From contig JAYKKM010000049.1 of the NCBI GenBank assembly GCA_035772405.1, positions 3,143,501 through 3,207,500 on the forward strand: DNA of 64,000 nt, read 5' to 3'. This DNA is from Chrysogorgia sp. JL179-B06 (taxonomy: Eukaryota > Cnidaria > Anthozoa > Scleralcyonacea > Chrysogorgiidae). Positions 42,701-57,700 of the stretch are shown one piece after another. The position numbers and the translations under genes were made by a program. A model generated the notes under the pieces. The model did no database searches, had not been told where the DNA came from, and saw only the letters and a list, made by a program, of their open reading frames with translations. Each line of letters starts with the position of its first letter. Position 1 is the first letter of the stretch.

Positions 42701-45700
42701 TTGTATGAAAAAAAATAATTAAAGAGTCCTGGTCTGGGATGAGCTACAAGATATTTGCGTTTGTTTTTATAATTTCCCGATCAGATCGCGCGCGGTCAAA
42801 AAACCCTAGAGAGATGAAATTTTGCTTATAATTAAATATTGCTTCATTTGAAAGAGCATCAAAAAGTAGGACAATATGCTGTTTACCGTTCGTTGATATC
42901 TTTTCTAGTTCCAGAGTTATAAAGATTTAAAGATGCCAAAATCAAGGGAAAATATGACACAAACAAATTGCGGATTCAGCACAAATTATGACGTCATATG
43001 GTTTGCATGCCGTTAGTTTGGTGAATGTTTAAATGAATTATAGCTCAGTTACTATGTGTCAGAATCAAATGAACCTTTGCACACAGATAGTGCAAGATGA
43101 AACACAGTTGATAATGACACTAATTTTGTTGTCAAAGTAACAATGTTGTACCCAGGCCCCTTGCACGGATTTTATAAAACACACTGTATTTATCACTGGG
43201 GTATAATTTTCAAATTATAGTATAAATGTATTTTAGGCATGCATAGGTATGACAAGCACACGTCTGATATTATTTTATCCTTATAAAGACAGAGTATGAA
43301 GGTGTTTTATAAAATCCGTTCAAGGGGCCTGGGTGCAACAGTGTTACCTTGACAACAAAATTAGTGACATCAACTGTGTCTCATCTTGCACTATCTGTGA
43401 GTGTGTGCAAAGGTTCATTTGATTCTGACACATCGTAACTGAGCTATAGTTCATTTAAACATTCACCAAACTAACATGCAAACCATATGACGTCATAATT
43501 TGTGCTGAATCAGCAATTACCTTGATTTTGACATCTTTAAATCTTTATTACTCTGGAACTAGAAAAGATATCAAGGAACGGTAAACAGCATATCGTCCTA
43601 CTTTTTGATGCTCTTTCAAATGAAGCAATATTTAATTATAAGCAAAATTTCATGTCATATACACTTTAATGGTAAATGCGGACAAACATTTGGCCATGTT
43701 TAAAGAGATAGATGGGAAACGAATAGTCCACATCAAAAACTATAAGAGAACTCATCAACTACTTTAGCGTCCTCTATAAAGAAAGTTAAAAACTGTGGAT
43801 GGTTTACATATCTTTTTGCTTGGTGAAATACCTTTTATTTTTTAATCACCTAACATTCTGATTTTTTTTGATATATCAAACACCATCACCGTCAATATCA
43901 TAAGCTGCGTGTTACTTTTACCTGTACATCAGGGCAATAGTTAGCACAGTCATTTGCGTTTCCATAATCATACCAATCGTTACCTAGGGTGGTTAAAAAC
44001 AAGATGAATTGATCGCACTGGAAAAGATGGCGATAAGGTCTTCAAAAATATTGAATTTAATAAATAGAAAGAGTGCCTACTTAATTCATGATATTAATAC
44101 GTATTATGTAATATGTAATAATACGTATTATTATATACATGACAAAATTACTGGATTCTGATTGGCTGAGAGGAGTGCAATAAATCATTAATTGCACTCG
44201 AGTGCAATAAATGAGTGCAATTATTTAATTAACGTAATTTTGTCATGGAAATAATAAATAAGTAATCATATGATAGCGAATGCAATTAAGGATTTACACT
44301 ACTCGTGATATTTGAAAATTTGCCTAATGTGCACTCGCCTAACGGCTCGTGCAATTTTGGCAATTTTTCAAATATCACTCGTAGTGTAAATCCTTAATTG
44401 AACTCGCTATCATATGATTACCTATACTTATGTAATAATATGTATTATGTAATATGTATTATGTAATATGTATTATGTAATATGTATTATGTAATAATAC
44501 GTATTATGTAATAATACGTATTATGTAATAATACGTATTATGTAATAATACGTATTATGTAATAATACGTATTATGTAATAATACGTATTATGCGTTATG
44601 TAATTTATTATATACATGACAAAATTACCGGATTCTGATTGGCTGAGAGGAGTGCAATAAATCATTAATTGCACTGAGTGCAATAAATGAGAGTGCAATT
44701 GTTTAACGTAATTTTGTCATGGAAATAATAAACAACTCGTGATATTTGAAAATTTGCCAAATTGCACTCGCCTAACGGCTCGAGCAATTTTGGCACAATT
44801 TTCAAATATCACTCGCAGTGTAAATCCTTAATTGCACTCGCTATCATATGATTACCTATATATATAAAACACGAGGAAGAGTGTTTCATCAGGATATCCA
44901 AACAACGAGAAGATTGTCGAAAACGGAGGCGAAGCCGAGGTATTTTACAAACTTCGAGGTGTTTGAATATCCTGATGAAACGCTCTTCTACATCTCAAAC
45001 AAATCAGTATTTTAAGAGAAAATCGAGGTGAAAGTTGGCTGAATTTATGTAATTTCTTCCTCCGATATCCAAACCTCATTCTCGGTGCTGATTTCCTTTG
45101 TTTTTGGCTCATGAATTATAAATGCCTTTGAGATGTAATAATATGTTATGTAATGTGTATTAATATGTAATAGATCAAACACGAGTTTGAGTGTTTCATC
45201 AGGGGTTCCAAACACGAGAAAACAAATGAAAACCGAGGGCGTAGCCCGAGGTTTTTATTGTTTTCGAGTGTTTGGAGTCCCCTGATGAAACACGACAAAC
45301 GAGTGTTTGATCTAGCTTCTCAAACGAGTATTCCTTTAGCGATTTGCTCCCATAGCGATTTTATTTTAATATGTAGATTAAGAAATGTGATCCAGTTCAC
45401 TAGGAAGTTTCCTACAGGTTTTCATTGGGTATCAAAACTCATGCATGTGATGCGGTATACGTTCATGGATTGGCTATGATAATTCATGAATTATTAATGA
45501 GTTTGAGAATAATATATCTTTACTCATCAACTTTTGCTCTAAGCATTCGCGCGACAGGCAACTTTGTTTAACAGCAAAGTTAAAACATACCATTTCCATC
45601 ATCTGTCACTTCGGGTCGCACACCATACTGCCTTCTTACCTACAAGATTGATCGACGTTTTGTTAACCATATCACAGAATACCAAAACGTTTTATAATTT

Positions 45701-48700
45701 TGACCATGTATAGGTTTGTACTTCATATTGGAAGCACAAGTAGCAAGTGCAGAAAGTGCGTTGCCCCTGAGAGCTGAGGTTTGAAGTTAAGCCCTGTTGG
45801 AGGGGGTTAGTACTTGGATGGGTGACCGTCTGGGTATACCGACACATGTGAGTAGAATTGTTGGTTCTCTCCTGTGCTTCAAGGGTTTATCTGTAAAACT
45901 TGAGATCTTAGCAATAGCTGTGCTCCGTGGTCAGACATGCATGGGTCGTATGGTGGCTGCTAGAAGTGCCTTTATTATGCCTTGTTATAACATTGAGTCG
46001 GTTTCCTTTGATGTACCGCGGGATGTATGCGCTATACATCCCTATGAATACTAATAAGATAAGAAACGAAGACAAAACTAGGAAAATCTTTGTCCAAAGT
46101 GGACAAAATCGACAAAACGTTGTTGGAAACCTCCTCAATGTAATAATAAGTCAGATAAGCACCTCGAACGTCGGGATTTATGCGATATACAGCTCTTACT
46201 TCAACTCGGCCACGTTAGCCTGCGTGTATATAATGTCATGCGCATTTGATCATATTACTATGGAAACTGCGCAATATAAGAATTACAAATATATTATATA
46301 TGACGCCACACCAAAACACGGATATTACAGTAAAAACCCGCGTATAAGAACCTAGATTTTTCCCAGTTAGCCTAAAAAGGATCTTATATAAATGGTGTTT
46401 GCTGCAAAATTAGGCTATTTAGGTTCTTAAACAGGTTCTTATTTTCTTAAGAAAAAAGCGACTTGGTTTTATTATTTATATAAATTATGCATAAATGTTC
46501 TCCAAATGACTGCAATCGAAGCAAATACAAACCCTATATGCACTTTAAAGGTATACACTGTATGTAATTTACAGCTTACTGTGTGTAAATTCAATGGAAC
46601 AAAACAACGTATACAACTGTAGACATATATACACTATTTGTCTGGTTCGGGCTCATTTTCATTACAAGGCCGTAGCAAGAGAAAGTCATTTGGGGGGGGG
46701 GGGGGGCGGTAATGGGACTAACACTGCTGGGGTCCGGGAGCATGCCCTCCGGAAAATGTTTGAAATTAGGATCTCGGAAATAGGATTTCCTGACTTCTGA
46801 GAGTAATGCCCCCCCCCCGGCCCAACCCCCTGCTACGGCCATGCATTACTTTGTAGAGTTTATTTTCTTTGATTTATAAAGTTTTATTTTTGACTCTATT
46901 TGATAAAATAAGAACCTGCTTTCAAATTTTAGCCTAAAACAGGTTCTATATGTAAAGGGGGTCTAAATGGAAAATCTTAGCCTAACAGGTTCTTAAAATC
47001 TAGGTTCTCATACGCGGGTTTTTAATGTATCTCTTCTACAGTTCGAAAGAGTGAGTCAAACTTAGTAATCAAAGAAATTGTTGGACTTTCAGCTTAAAAA
47101 TGTTGCGAATTCACTGGTTACCAAATTTGACTTGGTCTTTCTATTCGTGCCATCGATAAAGTCAAAATGTCAAATATTCTTATGGTTTGACGTTATTGAA
47201 AGCAACCTGTATTATGGAGTGTTTAGCAAGTTGAACTTACAAGAAGTTTTGGTTTCAGAAATAGCTTTAGTAGACAGTTGTAGTCGTAATGCAAGTCTTC
47301 TGGTAGGGTGTTTTGTGTCGAAGAATGCCTCTCCAATGTCGATTTAGCCAAGAATGTAGAAGCCTGCAACGAGAGAACAATTTATGTTTTCTGTCCTATT
47401 ATATTGACGTATATATACATTGATGTAATAATTGACGGTAGAATGCTTTGCGACCTTAAATTACCTATAATAACAGCTAAACACTGTTTACCTTATAAAT
47501 ACGTAAAAGCTTCCTTTTTACCAAATTTAAACTGCCTATCTCACGTTTGGGGATTTTAGATATCCGTAATATTTGGATCTTCCTGAGCAAAATTATAATA
47601 TATCTTGTCAGCCGAAAATTTCATCTTCATGGACTTTTTGCTGTTAAAGTTATCTTATGTGATGTCACAAGAGGCATTTTTGTGGCAAGTAACAAAAGAA
47701 AACTGGTTTGGAATGCCTCTTGTGACATCACATCCGGTAACTTTGACAGCGAAAAACTCCATAAAAATGAAATGTTCTGCTGACAATATATATTGTGATT
47801 TTGCTCAGGAAGATCCAAATATTACGGATATCTAAAATCCCCAAACGTGAGATAGGCACTTTAATCTTTTTGAAACTCTAGTCTCTATCTTCTGCTATTT
47901 CTACGAGATTCAATGTTTACTGCGTGCAAGGAATTATAGTTAAATGTACCAGTCGCCATCTTTTTCGGCACCGTCAATTGTAGGAGCTTGGACAGACGAT
48001 ACATGGACGATCGTCAAACTCAAATGCTCAGACAATGAGTCCAAGACAGGGATCGAATCTGTAACCTTTCTGATTGCCGGTGAGACGCTCATTGAGCAAC
48101 TGAGATATGTGATATATACTTTATTTATTTATTTAACTTTGGCTGCCAGCAACAAAAAGAGAGGATCGATAAGTTACTGTAAAGACAGCTCGGGAACACC
48201 AACACAGCGTAAGGCAATTACGTTACGACCTATTAAATATGACATTACATATGTACTGCACTAAGTCACTATATATCATAATGGTGGCGCAATCTCGGTA
48301 GCGCAATGTGTAGGTTAAAGAACATTGGCAACAATAGACTTTCTGACTAACAAACCGGCTTACGAAGATAATCCAAGTTAACAAAACTACTCTCATACAA
48401 GACATCAACACTAATTTTGACCGAAGACAATCCTGTCATTCGCCATCTTATATCATCATCTTATATCATCTTATATCATCATTATCTTATCCATCATCTT
48501 AATCCTGTCATTCGCCATCTCCATGCAATATATGCAATGCAGTGCAATGCAATGCAATGCAATGCAATGCAATGCAATGCAATGCAATGCAATGCAATGC
48601 AATGCAACGTAACGACTTAATGTAATGTAATGTAATGTAATGTAATGTAATGTAATGTAATGTAATGTAATGTAATGTAATGTAACGTAATGTCATGTAA

Positions 48701-51700
48701 TGTAATGTAACGTAACGTAATGTTGTGAAGTACTACAGGACCCCACTGAAAAACACTCCGGTGACGTGACGTGGGTATCTGGATTAAATATTATTATTAT
48801 CTTGGATGTATTTTCATAGGCGTGTGACGTCACAATCAGGGTTAAAGCAAAATTTTGATTAAATTTTTACGAATGTCTTTCTTTCTCAATCGAAACACAA
48901 CGTTTTAAAAAGTATTCCGCGGAAACTCTGCCCCCATGCACAGAGTAGTTTCATCAGGTTAACTCCTGGTGTGACTTCACCAACTTCCCACTGAGCTAAT
49001 TAGGCAAATTATTACAACAAGATGGATCATGACAAATCCTGTCATGATCCATCTTGTTGTAATAATTTGACCAAAGACAATCCGTCTTTGGTCAAAATTA
49101 GTGCTGTTGTTTTGTACAAGAGTAGTATTGTTTACTTCGTAAGCCTGTTTGTTAATCAGAAAGTTCAAAATTTGAAATTATGATTTTTGTTGCCAATGTC
49201 CTTGAAAGTTGAAAATAAATAGTAATATAAAATAGTAATAAAAATAAATTACTGTTGCTTCTTCACCTTTCCTTCAGAGAAAAGCTTCTCGAAGTCGTGG
49301 GTTGCTTCAAAGTCGATTCTAAAAGGTTCTTTTCTAGCGCCATTCTTCTTTGTCTTAGATCCATTCTTGTTCAATCCTGCAATTTTCGATCATTGTTTAT
49401 AAGCAAAAGACAGAGAAGACAATTTAATAGCTTTCTCGGAATGCATCTCATATAGTATACTCGAACGCTATACTAGAGATATTATCAACTTTTTCTCTCA
49501 AATCTTCAACCAGTCTATCACACAAAAAGCAAAAAAAGAAAGCCAAATTCTTGGTTTGACGTCACGAATCCCATGTCCTTATTGAATAGGGAATAAAACT
49601 TATTTTGATATCGTTTAGTGCAACACTTAGAGGAAAAGCACGAGGATGTCTTAATGAATACATATTCACAGTAGGATTCGGTAACAACCATGGATATTAC
49701 TTTTGTGGTTCAAAATTGGCTTAAAACATTTTATACAGAGTCTCCCTTCGTTCAAAAAGAAGATCAATCTTAAGTTCCAAAAGGCCATCTGCATAAGAAA
49801 AAGAAGGCACAATTATCCTAACAGCTCTTCGTTGCATTTGTTCAAGTTGGTCGCACAACTATTCACTTTATGTACAATCTTTATCAGTAATATCGTATTT
49901 GGGGTTATATTGCACTTCAATTTATATTGCACTTCACGCAGCTGATTTCCACGCACCTTTCAAGGCGTTAAACTGCGCTCTGTTTTTCCAGTGTTCAGGA
50001 CCAGCCCACATGCCAAGAATATTGTCCTTGAAGTAAGAGTATTCACTTTGCGCAGAGCAAAGGGACAATACCAAGTTGCCCATTCGATCAGCTACTGATC
50101 CCTGAGCCACCACCCCAGGTCTAGATTTCAAACGACAAGTAAGAGTGTGGATAACATAGAAAGATGTACGTGAATTTAAAGCCAATAATTAAACTGACGA
50201 TACATGAAGTCGGACGATCGTCAAGCTCAAATCCTCAGAAAAGATTTCTTACTCCCGGACAGGTATCGAACCTGTAACTTTTTGATTGCCGGTGAGGCGC
50301 TCTAACCATTGAGCTACCGCGAGACTCAGATGGAGTAGACAGACGATACATGGACGATCGTCAAGCTCATATCTTCAGAAAAATGATTCTGAGTCCCGGC
50401 TGCAGTCACATAGTGACTGCAGCCGCATAGGCAGTACATATATCAATCGAACCAGTACATCATTGTGAACCTTCGCTCTCCATCTGAGTCTCGGTGGCTC
50501 AATGGTTAGAGCGTCTCACCGGCAATCAGAAGGTTACAGGTTCGAATGGTTAGAGCGTCTCACCGGCAATCAGAAGGTTACAGGTTCGATTCCTGTACGG
50601 GACTCAGAATAATTTTTCTGAGGATATGAGCTTGACGATCGTCCATGTATCGTCAGTGGGTTACAATGATGTACTGGTTCGATTGATGTATGTACTGCCT
50701 ATGACGCAGTTACTATATATCACTAATGCTTGGGTGTGTTGTATATATACACTGTCTGATGTAGTGAATGTTGTGAGCTTGGAGTAGACAGACGATACAT
50801 GGATGATCGTCAAACTCAAATCCTCAGAAAATGTTTCTGAGGCTTTGAAAGTCCCGGCGGTAACTCAATGGTTGGAGCGTCTTACCGTTAAAATAACATT
50901 AGCGCGCTTACTACTGTACCTCATAAGCTGTCCAGGAAGGACTATCTGAGCTTCTTGTCCATCTGCAAAACCCAGCGTCGTAGCCGACATTGTCATGTTC
51001 GTGGTAGGACCCTGAAAGGCGCAGTATTAAAGTACAGGTGCATATATGTAAGGAACGCAGAATTGTAAATCGATCGAAATAAGCTTTTTTATAATATACT
51101 GTATATATGTATATATGTACAGTATATATAAAATGTACAGTGTATATATATGTACAGTATCCTTATATGTATATAAGCCTAAGCGTATATAAATGTAGGC
51201 ACCAGTTGAAACTATATCATCTATTGCCTGAGCTCAACAAATCCACTGTTAATTTGAGAAACAGACGCAAATTTTACATCCCTACGTGTAAGACGGACAG
51301 ACTGAGAAATAGTTTTATATATAGTAGTTCAAGTAAAAAGATTTTATAATAGATTAGTTTTAATTCTCATTTGTACATATATATTTTAAAGTTATTGTAG
51401 TACCATTTCTACTTTTTTTATGTAAAGTTTATACACAATTCAGCTTTTTGCTGCAATGTTATTAACTCATTAAATTATCTATCTATCTTGACCACTAGCG
51501 TAACAACAACTTTACCTCATCCATCCCATCACCGCAATCATCATCACTAAATCCACCATGGTCATGATCTGGGACGTCGTCCAATGCGTCCTGGAATACG
51601 GCTACAAAAAACATCAAAGGAAAACACAATCTTCATTTCAATATTCTCTTTCTAGATCCACAAAGCCTTGTTTTCCTGTTCAACGTCCACTGTGCCTCGT

Positions 51701-54700
51701 ATGTTGTATAAACCTAAGCTCAGTGCATTGGCCCATATACCTCCTACAAAAAAATGGAACCTAATTGAGGTTATCAGTTCTACAATGTTTCTTAACTTGT
51801 TTCATTGAGAGAAGTTGTTGTGCAACTCAAGAAGTGCAAGAAATGTCAGATAGATTAAAAAAAACTTGCGCGAAGGTGTCATATCAACGAAGAAACTATA
51901 ACTTGTTATCCCAATAATCATATATCTATATTATAACTTGTTATCCCAATAATCATGAGGGTCCAATATCATGCGATATTGCGATCAATCCATAATCATG
52001 CGAAGGAAAGCCCCCCCCCCCCCCCCCCACAGAAGAATGGAAATGTTGCTAAGTCGGGCAAATTTTCAACGTAAGTCGGGCAAATGGGGAATAGTAATCA
52101 AAACAATTTATCAAAACATAGTCATATCCATACGAACACGTATATATAATTACCGGTGGGCTTTTTTATATCACAAGTCGGGCAATTTCCTTTTCAGTCG
52201 GGCAAAACGTTCTCCGCTCCCCCTATAAATTTGTGCGCGTACGCCTATGATTATTCGCATAGCTCGTTGCTGTATTCTTTCTATGTCTTTAACGAGATAG
52301 TCCGGAAGGCTATCGTGGAATACCGGACACGCATACTGCCTTATGCAAGTACGGTAAAAGGAGACAAGTTCCCTACGGCCCACGTTCGATATAAGCGCTT
52401 ATTCGCTTTGTTTAGGATTACAGATGTATGGGTATTCCACTTAAGATCACTGGATATGTGTAGATCTAAAACCTTGTTGAGCTTTTTAATTTTGACGTCA
52501 CTGAGTGCAATTAAGCAACAAGGACAAGCACTCAAAACGTCAAAATTGAAAAGAAAACCACCGCTGTACATCAACTTTGGGCCGTCGAGTAAACTCTAAA
52601 ATGGCGGCGCCCGAAAGCATAAAATACGAGAATTGAAACGTTATTTCTCGAGTACAAGAGTAGCCTGAGAAGATCAGACCCCCTCTCAGGCGCGGTCTAC
52701 CCCCTCTCAGGCGCGGTCTACCCCCCGCCCAGCGGGGCGGGGGTAGACCGCGCCAGAGAGGGGGTCTGATCTTCTTAGGCTAGTACAAGAGCAGATACCG
52801 TAAACGTTTATAAACATTATAGTTAATGGCCTTTTATTTAAAAGTTGTTTTTTTTACTGCAGTTCCCTTTAAAGGTCAACTATACCTTTGAGGTTATTCT
52901 ATTTTTCGTTAGAACTCGAAAAGTTCAATTCAAAACCGAAGAAATAATTGAAATTGGTTACTCGGTTCTGCTTTTATGATCTGTTAAAGATCGAGTTTTC
53001 AGCCCTTTTTCTAAAGTTAGTTGAACAACGACCGCGTAGCAAGAAAGCCTGGTACTACCGGTAAGTGATGTCATAATGATGTCATACGGCGAGAAAATAC
53101 TGTATATTTTTGTTTTATTTTAGTGAAGTTTGGAATACTGTTTACTCTTGGGTGAGTGATAAGTGACAAACCAAATATTGCTCACACCGGTAATAGTGCC
53201 ATTCTTCTCACAACGCGGTCGTGCAACAAGAGATCCGAAGAAATACTCCTCAATAAATCCTGCGCTATATCACGAAATTCATTTTTTCCTTCACTTTTAT
53301 AAAGTTAGATGATATCTCTTTCGGAGGAAAATAGAACCTCAAAAGGTATAGTTGACCTTTAAGGTTTCCACTGCTGTCAGGCCCGTTTCAAACGTCGAAC
53401 TTTTCATGTGCCAAACCAGATGTAAATTAATAGCAAGAATAATATCCTTTGTTCAACCTCATTTGCATGATGTACAAATACCTGGTGCGTCCATATCAAA
53501 GGCGTGTTCATTTGTTTTATGAAGCAACGTGTCGCCCTCTCGGACATCCTGTTCAAATAATGGAAAATAAAATCATCGTGATATAATGGCTTTTCATCGA
53601 AAAAACAACAATGTGGAGCTCAGAATTATAACCTCTGCATTCTTGTCCCAGTTGGTAAAACTAAAGTCGGCGAAATGAGGACAAATCTGGACAGATTGCG
53701 ACAACATTCTTCGTTGCATGTCTGAAATAAAATGCATAGCAGAATGTTATGTAAACACTACTTAGATTCATACTGGTGTGGGGCAATTGGGCAGCTGCCA
53801 TCCCTTTTTCGCCAATTGCTATATATCAACATGGTAGACCATTTCAAGAGCTTTATTTTTCTTACGATAATTTTTTTGTACGAGTTGTCTATGAAACAAT
53901 TATTGGATGAGGCTGAGCGTGATATCAAGAATTATCCAGACCGAGGTAAATGAGGCGGGGATAACATTGACCGAGGTCGGTATAATTCTTGATATCATGT
54001 AAGCCAAATCCAATAATTGTTTCATTACACATGGCGTCACTGCAAGCTACAATCTACTGCAAGCCATTTTGTTATTTTGTAATTTTTGTGCGCTTTGAGG
54101 TAGCGACGTCATCAGCGTCCAATAATTTCTTTTCGACACCTCCGTCCAATAATTAACATTATTATACCCTCACATATAATCGTCCAATCAATTGTCGCTA
54201 TTAGCATCACGTGACAGTCCAATATTTTACGATGTAGGAAAGCAACATACTGTATTGGACAGCATCTTTTTCACTGTTTCGTGCGAAGAAACATCTTTGT
54301 GTTAAGATATTTTGTTCGATATAATAAAACACCTATTGGATTCAAGTCTCGATTTGCAATATTAGAGTCAACCTTCGGTCTCGCCCAATATTGAATTCTC
54401 GACTTAAATATTTTGTAATATTAGGCTCAGAGGAATCCAATAAGTAATAGTATTCGACGGAAATGACGCCACAGCTGCCGGACATTGAGAATTAACTGGA
54501 GTAAGTAGACCAATAAGGATCGAGAATGAAGTTTGAATGAATAATAAAAGTTTTGTATTTGACGTTTTGTAGATCACAAATCGCAAAAGGCCGTCTTGAA
54601 CGTTACCTCGGTCAATATTTAATCGATTTCAATTCTAAAAGATTTGGAATTACCGAGTCTAACTCCATAACATACGTGCCTATTATATTACGCGAAACGT

Positions 54701-57700
54701 GCATACCGTTCGTAAAAAACCTGTTTATTTGGCATTATAAATGCTGGAGTCCCGAACGAAAATTGGCCGATTAATACTCGGAACTTGCCGTTTGGTCCCA
54801 CCATTTTAAAAACCTATATAAATAACTTAAAGTGGTACTACGATCAAATTTTTACCTATCGATATTTTTACGTATTTATAAAGCTAGCAGGGCTGCTAAA
54901 TATTACTCGGTCGAAACCGTTTTGCGATTCGACGATGGCAAGTATTATTTTTCTGACTCCGAATCTGGAGTTGTTACGTCCTCCATTAATCGATCATGTT
55001 CCTGCCCAGCGTAAGGAAGTGACGTCAGATTCTCAATGCGAAGACTCCACATGGCTAATTCTTCAAGTAAATCCATAGTGAGCAAGGTACACAATGCTTA
55101 AGAACATCCTCTAATAACCTATTATATCAGCCTAGATCGAAGACCAAAACTTATGGTGATAGAGCTTTTAGTTGTGCTGGCCCAGCTCTCTGGAACAGCT
55201 TACCGAATGAGTTGAGGATGGTGACCTCGATTGCCTTTTTTAAATCTAATCTTAAAACATATTTATTCACTCAGCATTATTCCTAGTTTTGATCAATTCG
55301 TGTAATGAGCATTGAGAACATTTTTAAATGCGCATTTTTAAGAAATAAAGTTATTATTATTATTATTAAGGTCGTTTTTTCAAATTCTTCGTCTGAAAGG
55401 CTGGACATTTCATCTACTTCTCGAAGAAAACAAGAAAACAATAACCTCGACTGAAATTCAGGCGTAGCATTGAGAATCTGACGTCACGAACAATATTACC
55501 TTTTGAAATAATTTGGCCTAAATAATAGTGATCTCAGAGCTCAAAATACTTACTTCAAAATACCATTTTTTAGTTTGTTTTTTTTACATCGATGATCACT
55601 TTCGACCCTGAAATACTATTCTATGCTAAAGAAAATCTAAAAAACGGGGATGAATTTTCATCGTAGTGCCACTTTAATGTTTTATCAACGAAAACTTACA
55701 TCTAAACAAACATCCAAACGAACAACTGGGACGATAACATATCGTTTGCTGTTTCACAGCAGATACAAAAAATAATCCTAGTACATCAGGTCATAATAAT
55801 TGGCATACATGAAGTAGACTAAAAGTTATTAGTGCGAACGTTTACACGAAGAAATTCTTCCGACGAGAATATCTTTATAGCTCCTGGACCCTGCTATATA
55901 TCAAATGAAAGCTTGATTAACAGACTCTTATATACGTACAGGATATCTTTATAACTAAATGCAAACACCTTTAAAATAGCGAAAATCGCTGACCTGGCTT
56001 GGGACGCCATTTTGAATTTACTCTGGATTTGTCAATATAAACGACGAAATGTTTTATCGATGAGGTTGACGAAAACATGCATCCAAATAAACAATTGGAG
56101 CAATGACATAGCGTTTGCTGTTTCACAACAGACGCAAAAATAGTGTCGTTCCGGTTACACAATGAAAAAAGTTAGGGAGGTAGACATTTTTTAAGAACAA
56201 TTTTGGACAATAGCCGTGGAATAGGCAACATCACGTTGTTGTAAATGATTTTATGGTTGTTTGTATTAATTTCTTATGAACTGAATTAGGATCTAAAGTA
56301 ATTTTCTGTTGTTAATCTTCCTACAACGTACTTGAAATCTAGGCGTTTGTTTGCCTTCAAATCGACCCAGAAATTTTCCCGCCAAAACTAGCCGGAAAAA
56401 TACACGGCTAGGCAGCCAATCATTTTGAATACAAACCGGAAATGAAGTCAGCCATGCGTATAATGAAACTTAAAAACATGTACCCCTATTAAAGTGTCTA
56501 TGAAGTGAAAAATTCGATAGCATTTTTTTGCTTTAACGGACAAAGTAGCACGGCAGGAGCGTTCACTGAAAATTACAAGTGAATCTGCTGCATAGTCTTC
56601 GAGCTATCAACTCTCAAAGTTTGTCCATTGGCATAGTTTCACGTTACAAAATAGGGAAAGACTGGGATTGAATATGTGTGGTATATGACCATTATGACGT
56701 ATGCAGATGGATCATTAATGTTCAAATCAATTGTTCTTATATGCATATAGTCCACCTGCATATGTCACAAGACAATGAACCGCGCGTTTCAGATTTCACC
56801 AAAAACATTTAGCCATGCCAAACTTTGAGAGTTGATAACTCGAAGATTGTGAGGCAGATTCACTTGAAATTTTCAGTGTACGCTCTTGCCGTGCTACTTT
56901 GTCCGTTAAAGCAAAAAAAATGCTAGCGAATTTTTCACTTCATAGACACTTTAAGGGCTTTCGCTTAGTTCTGCAGTAGGTGGGTGTCCCAATGCATATA
57001 TGTAGGACATTTTGATTCATGGAGGGCCAGGGGGTTGAGGTCTATACTACTTCTGTAAAATGTGAATCTTAAGAATACAATTTTCAGCATTTAAAGAAAT
57101 AATAAAACAACCTGTCCCTGGCATTCATTGATGATGGAATTTTAGCAGCTTTTCATAAAAACAAACCTGCAGAGACGATATAGCTGGCGATTTGCTATAT
57201 AGTACCCGCGGGGATCTCCGGCGGGAGCCGGGTCTTAGCGAAAGCCTTGCAACGGATACATATGGAAAAGCAAACAGCAAAAACGTCAGCCTTCTCACCT
57301 TTCAACTCCGACAAATCGAGCGTCTGTGAGCTACCCCAGTTAAAGTCGGCCATAGTAGGTGTCATTATGGTGTTGGAATCCAGCAAGACCTCACCGGAGT
57401 CATCGCGGCAACTGAGATGATTCAACAGCAAGCCCTTAGTACCTCCTTCGTCAAACGAAGCTGACGTTTTGTGGAACAGAGGATCCACCTAGAACGAATG
57501 AGACCATCAGGTCACATGGTTTAACGGGACAGAGTCAAGGATTTTTAAAAAAGAAGCAATACTAAAGACGTATTAACCAAGACGTCTGTCCACATTTTTG
57601 TTTAAATTATACATAGGTTGTTTTCCCTGCTTATGCGGGGTTTGCCCTTGCCATTCTTCTGTTTCCATCGTCTCCTGTCTATCACGTCTGACCTCCTTAA

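Noticed and set aside
48417..48696. Frames made of repeated MQCNA / HYIT units
   Set aside because: Pure translation of AATGC/AATGT microsatellites.
50256..50335. Possible functional tRNA gene
   Set aside because: A and B boxes present, but the anticodon arm mismatches, position 33 is not T, and a SINE tail follows; several similar copies nearby.
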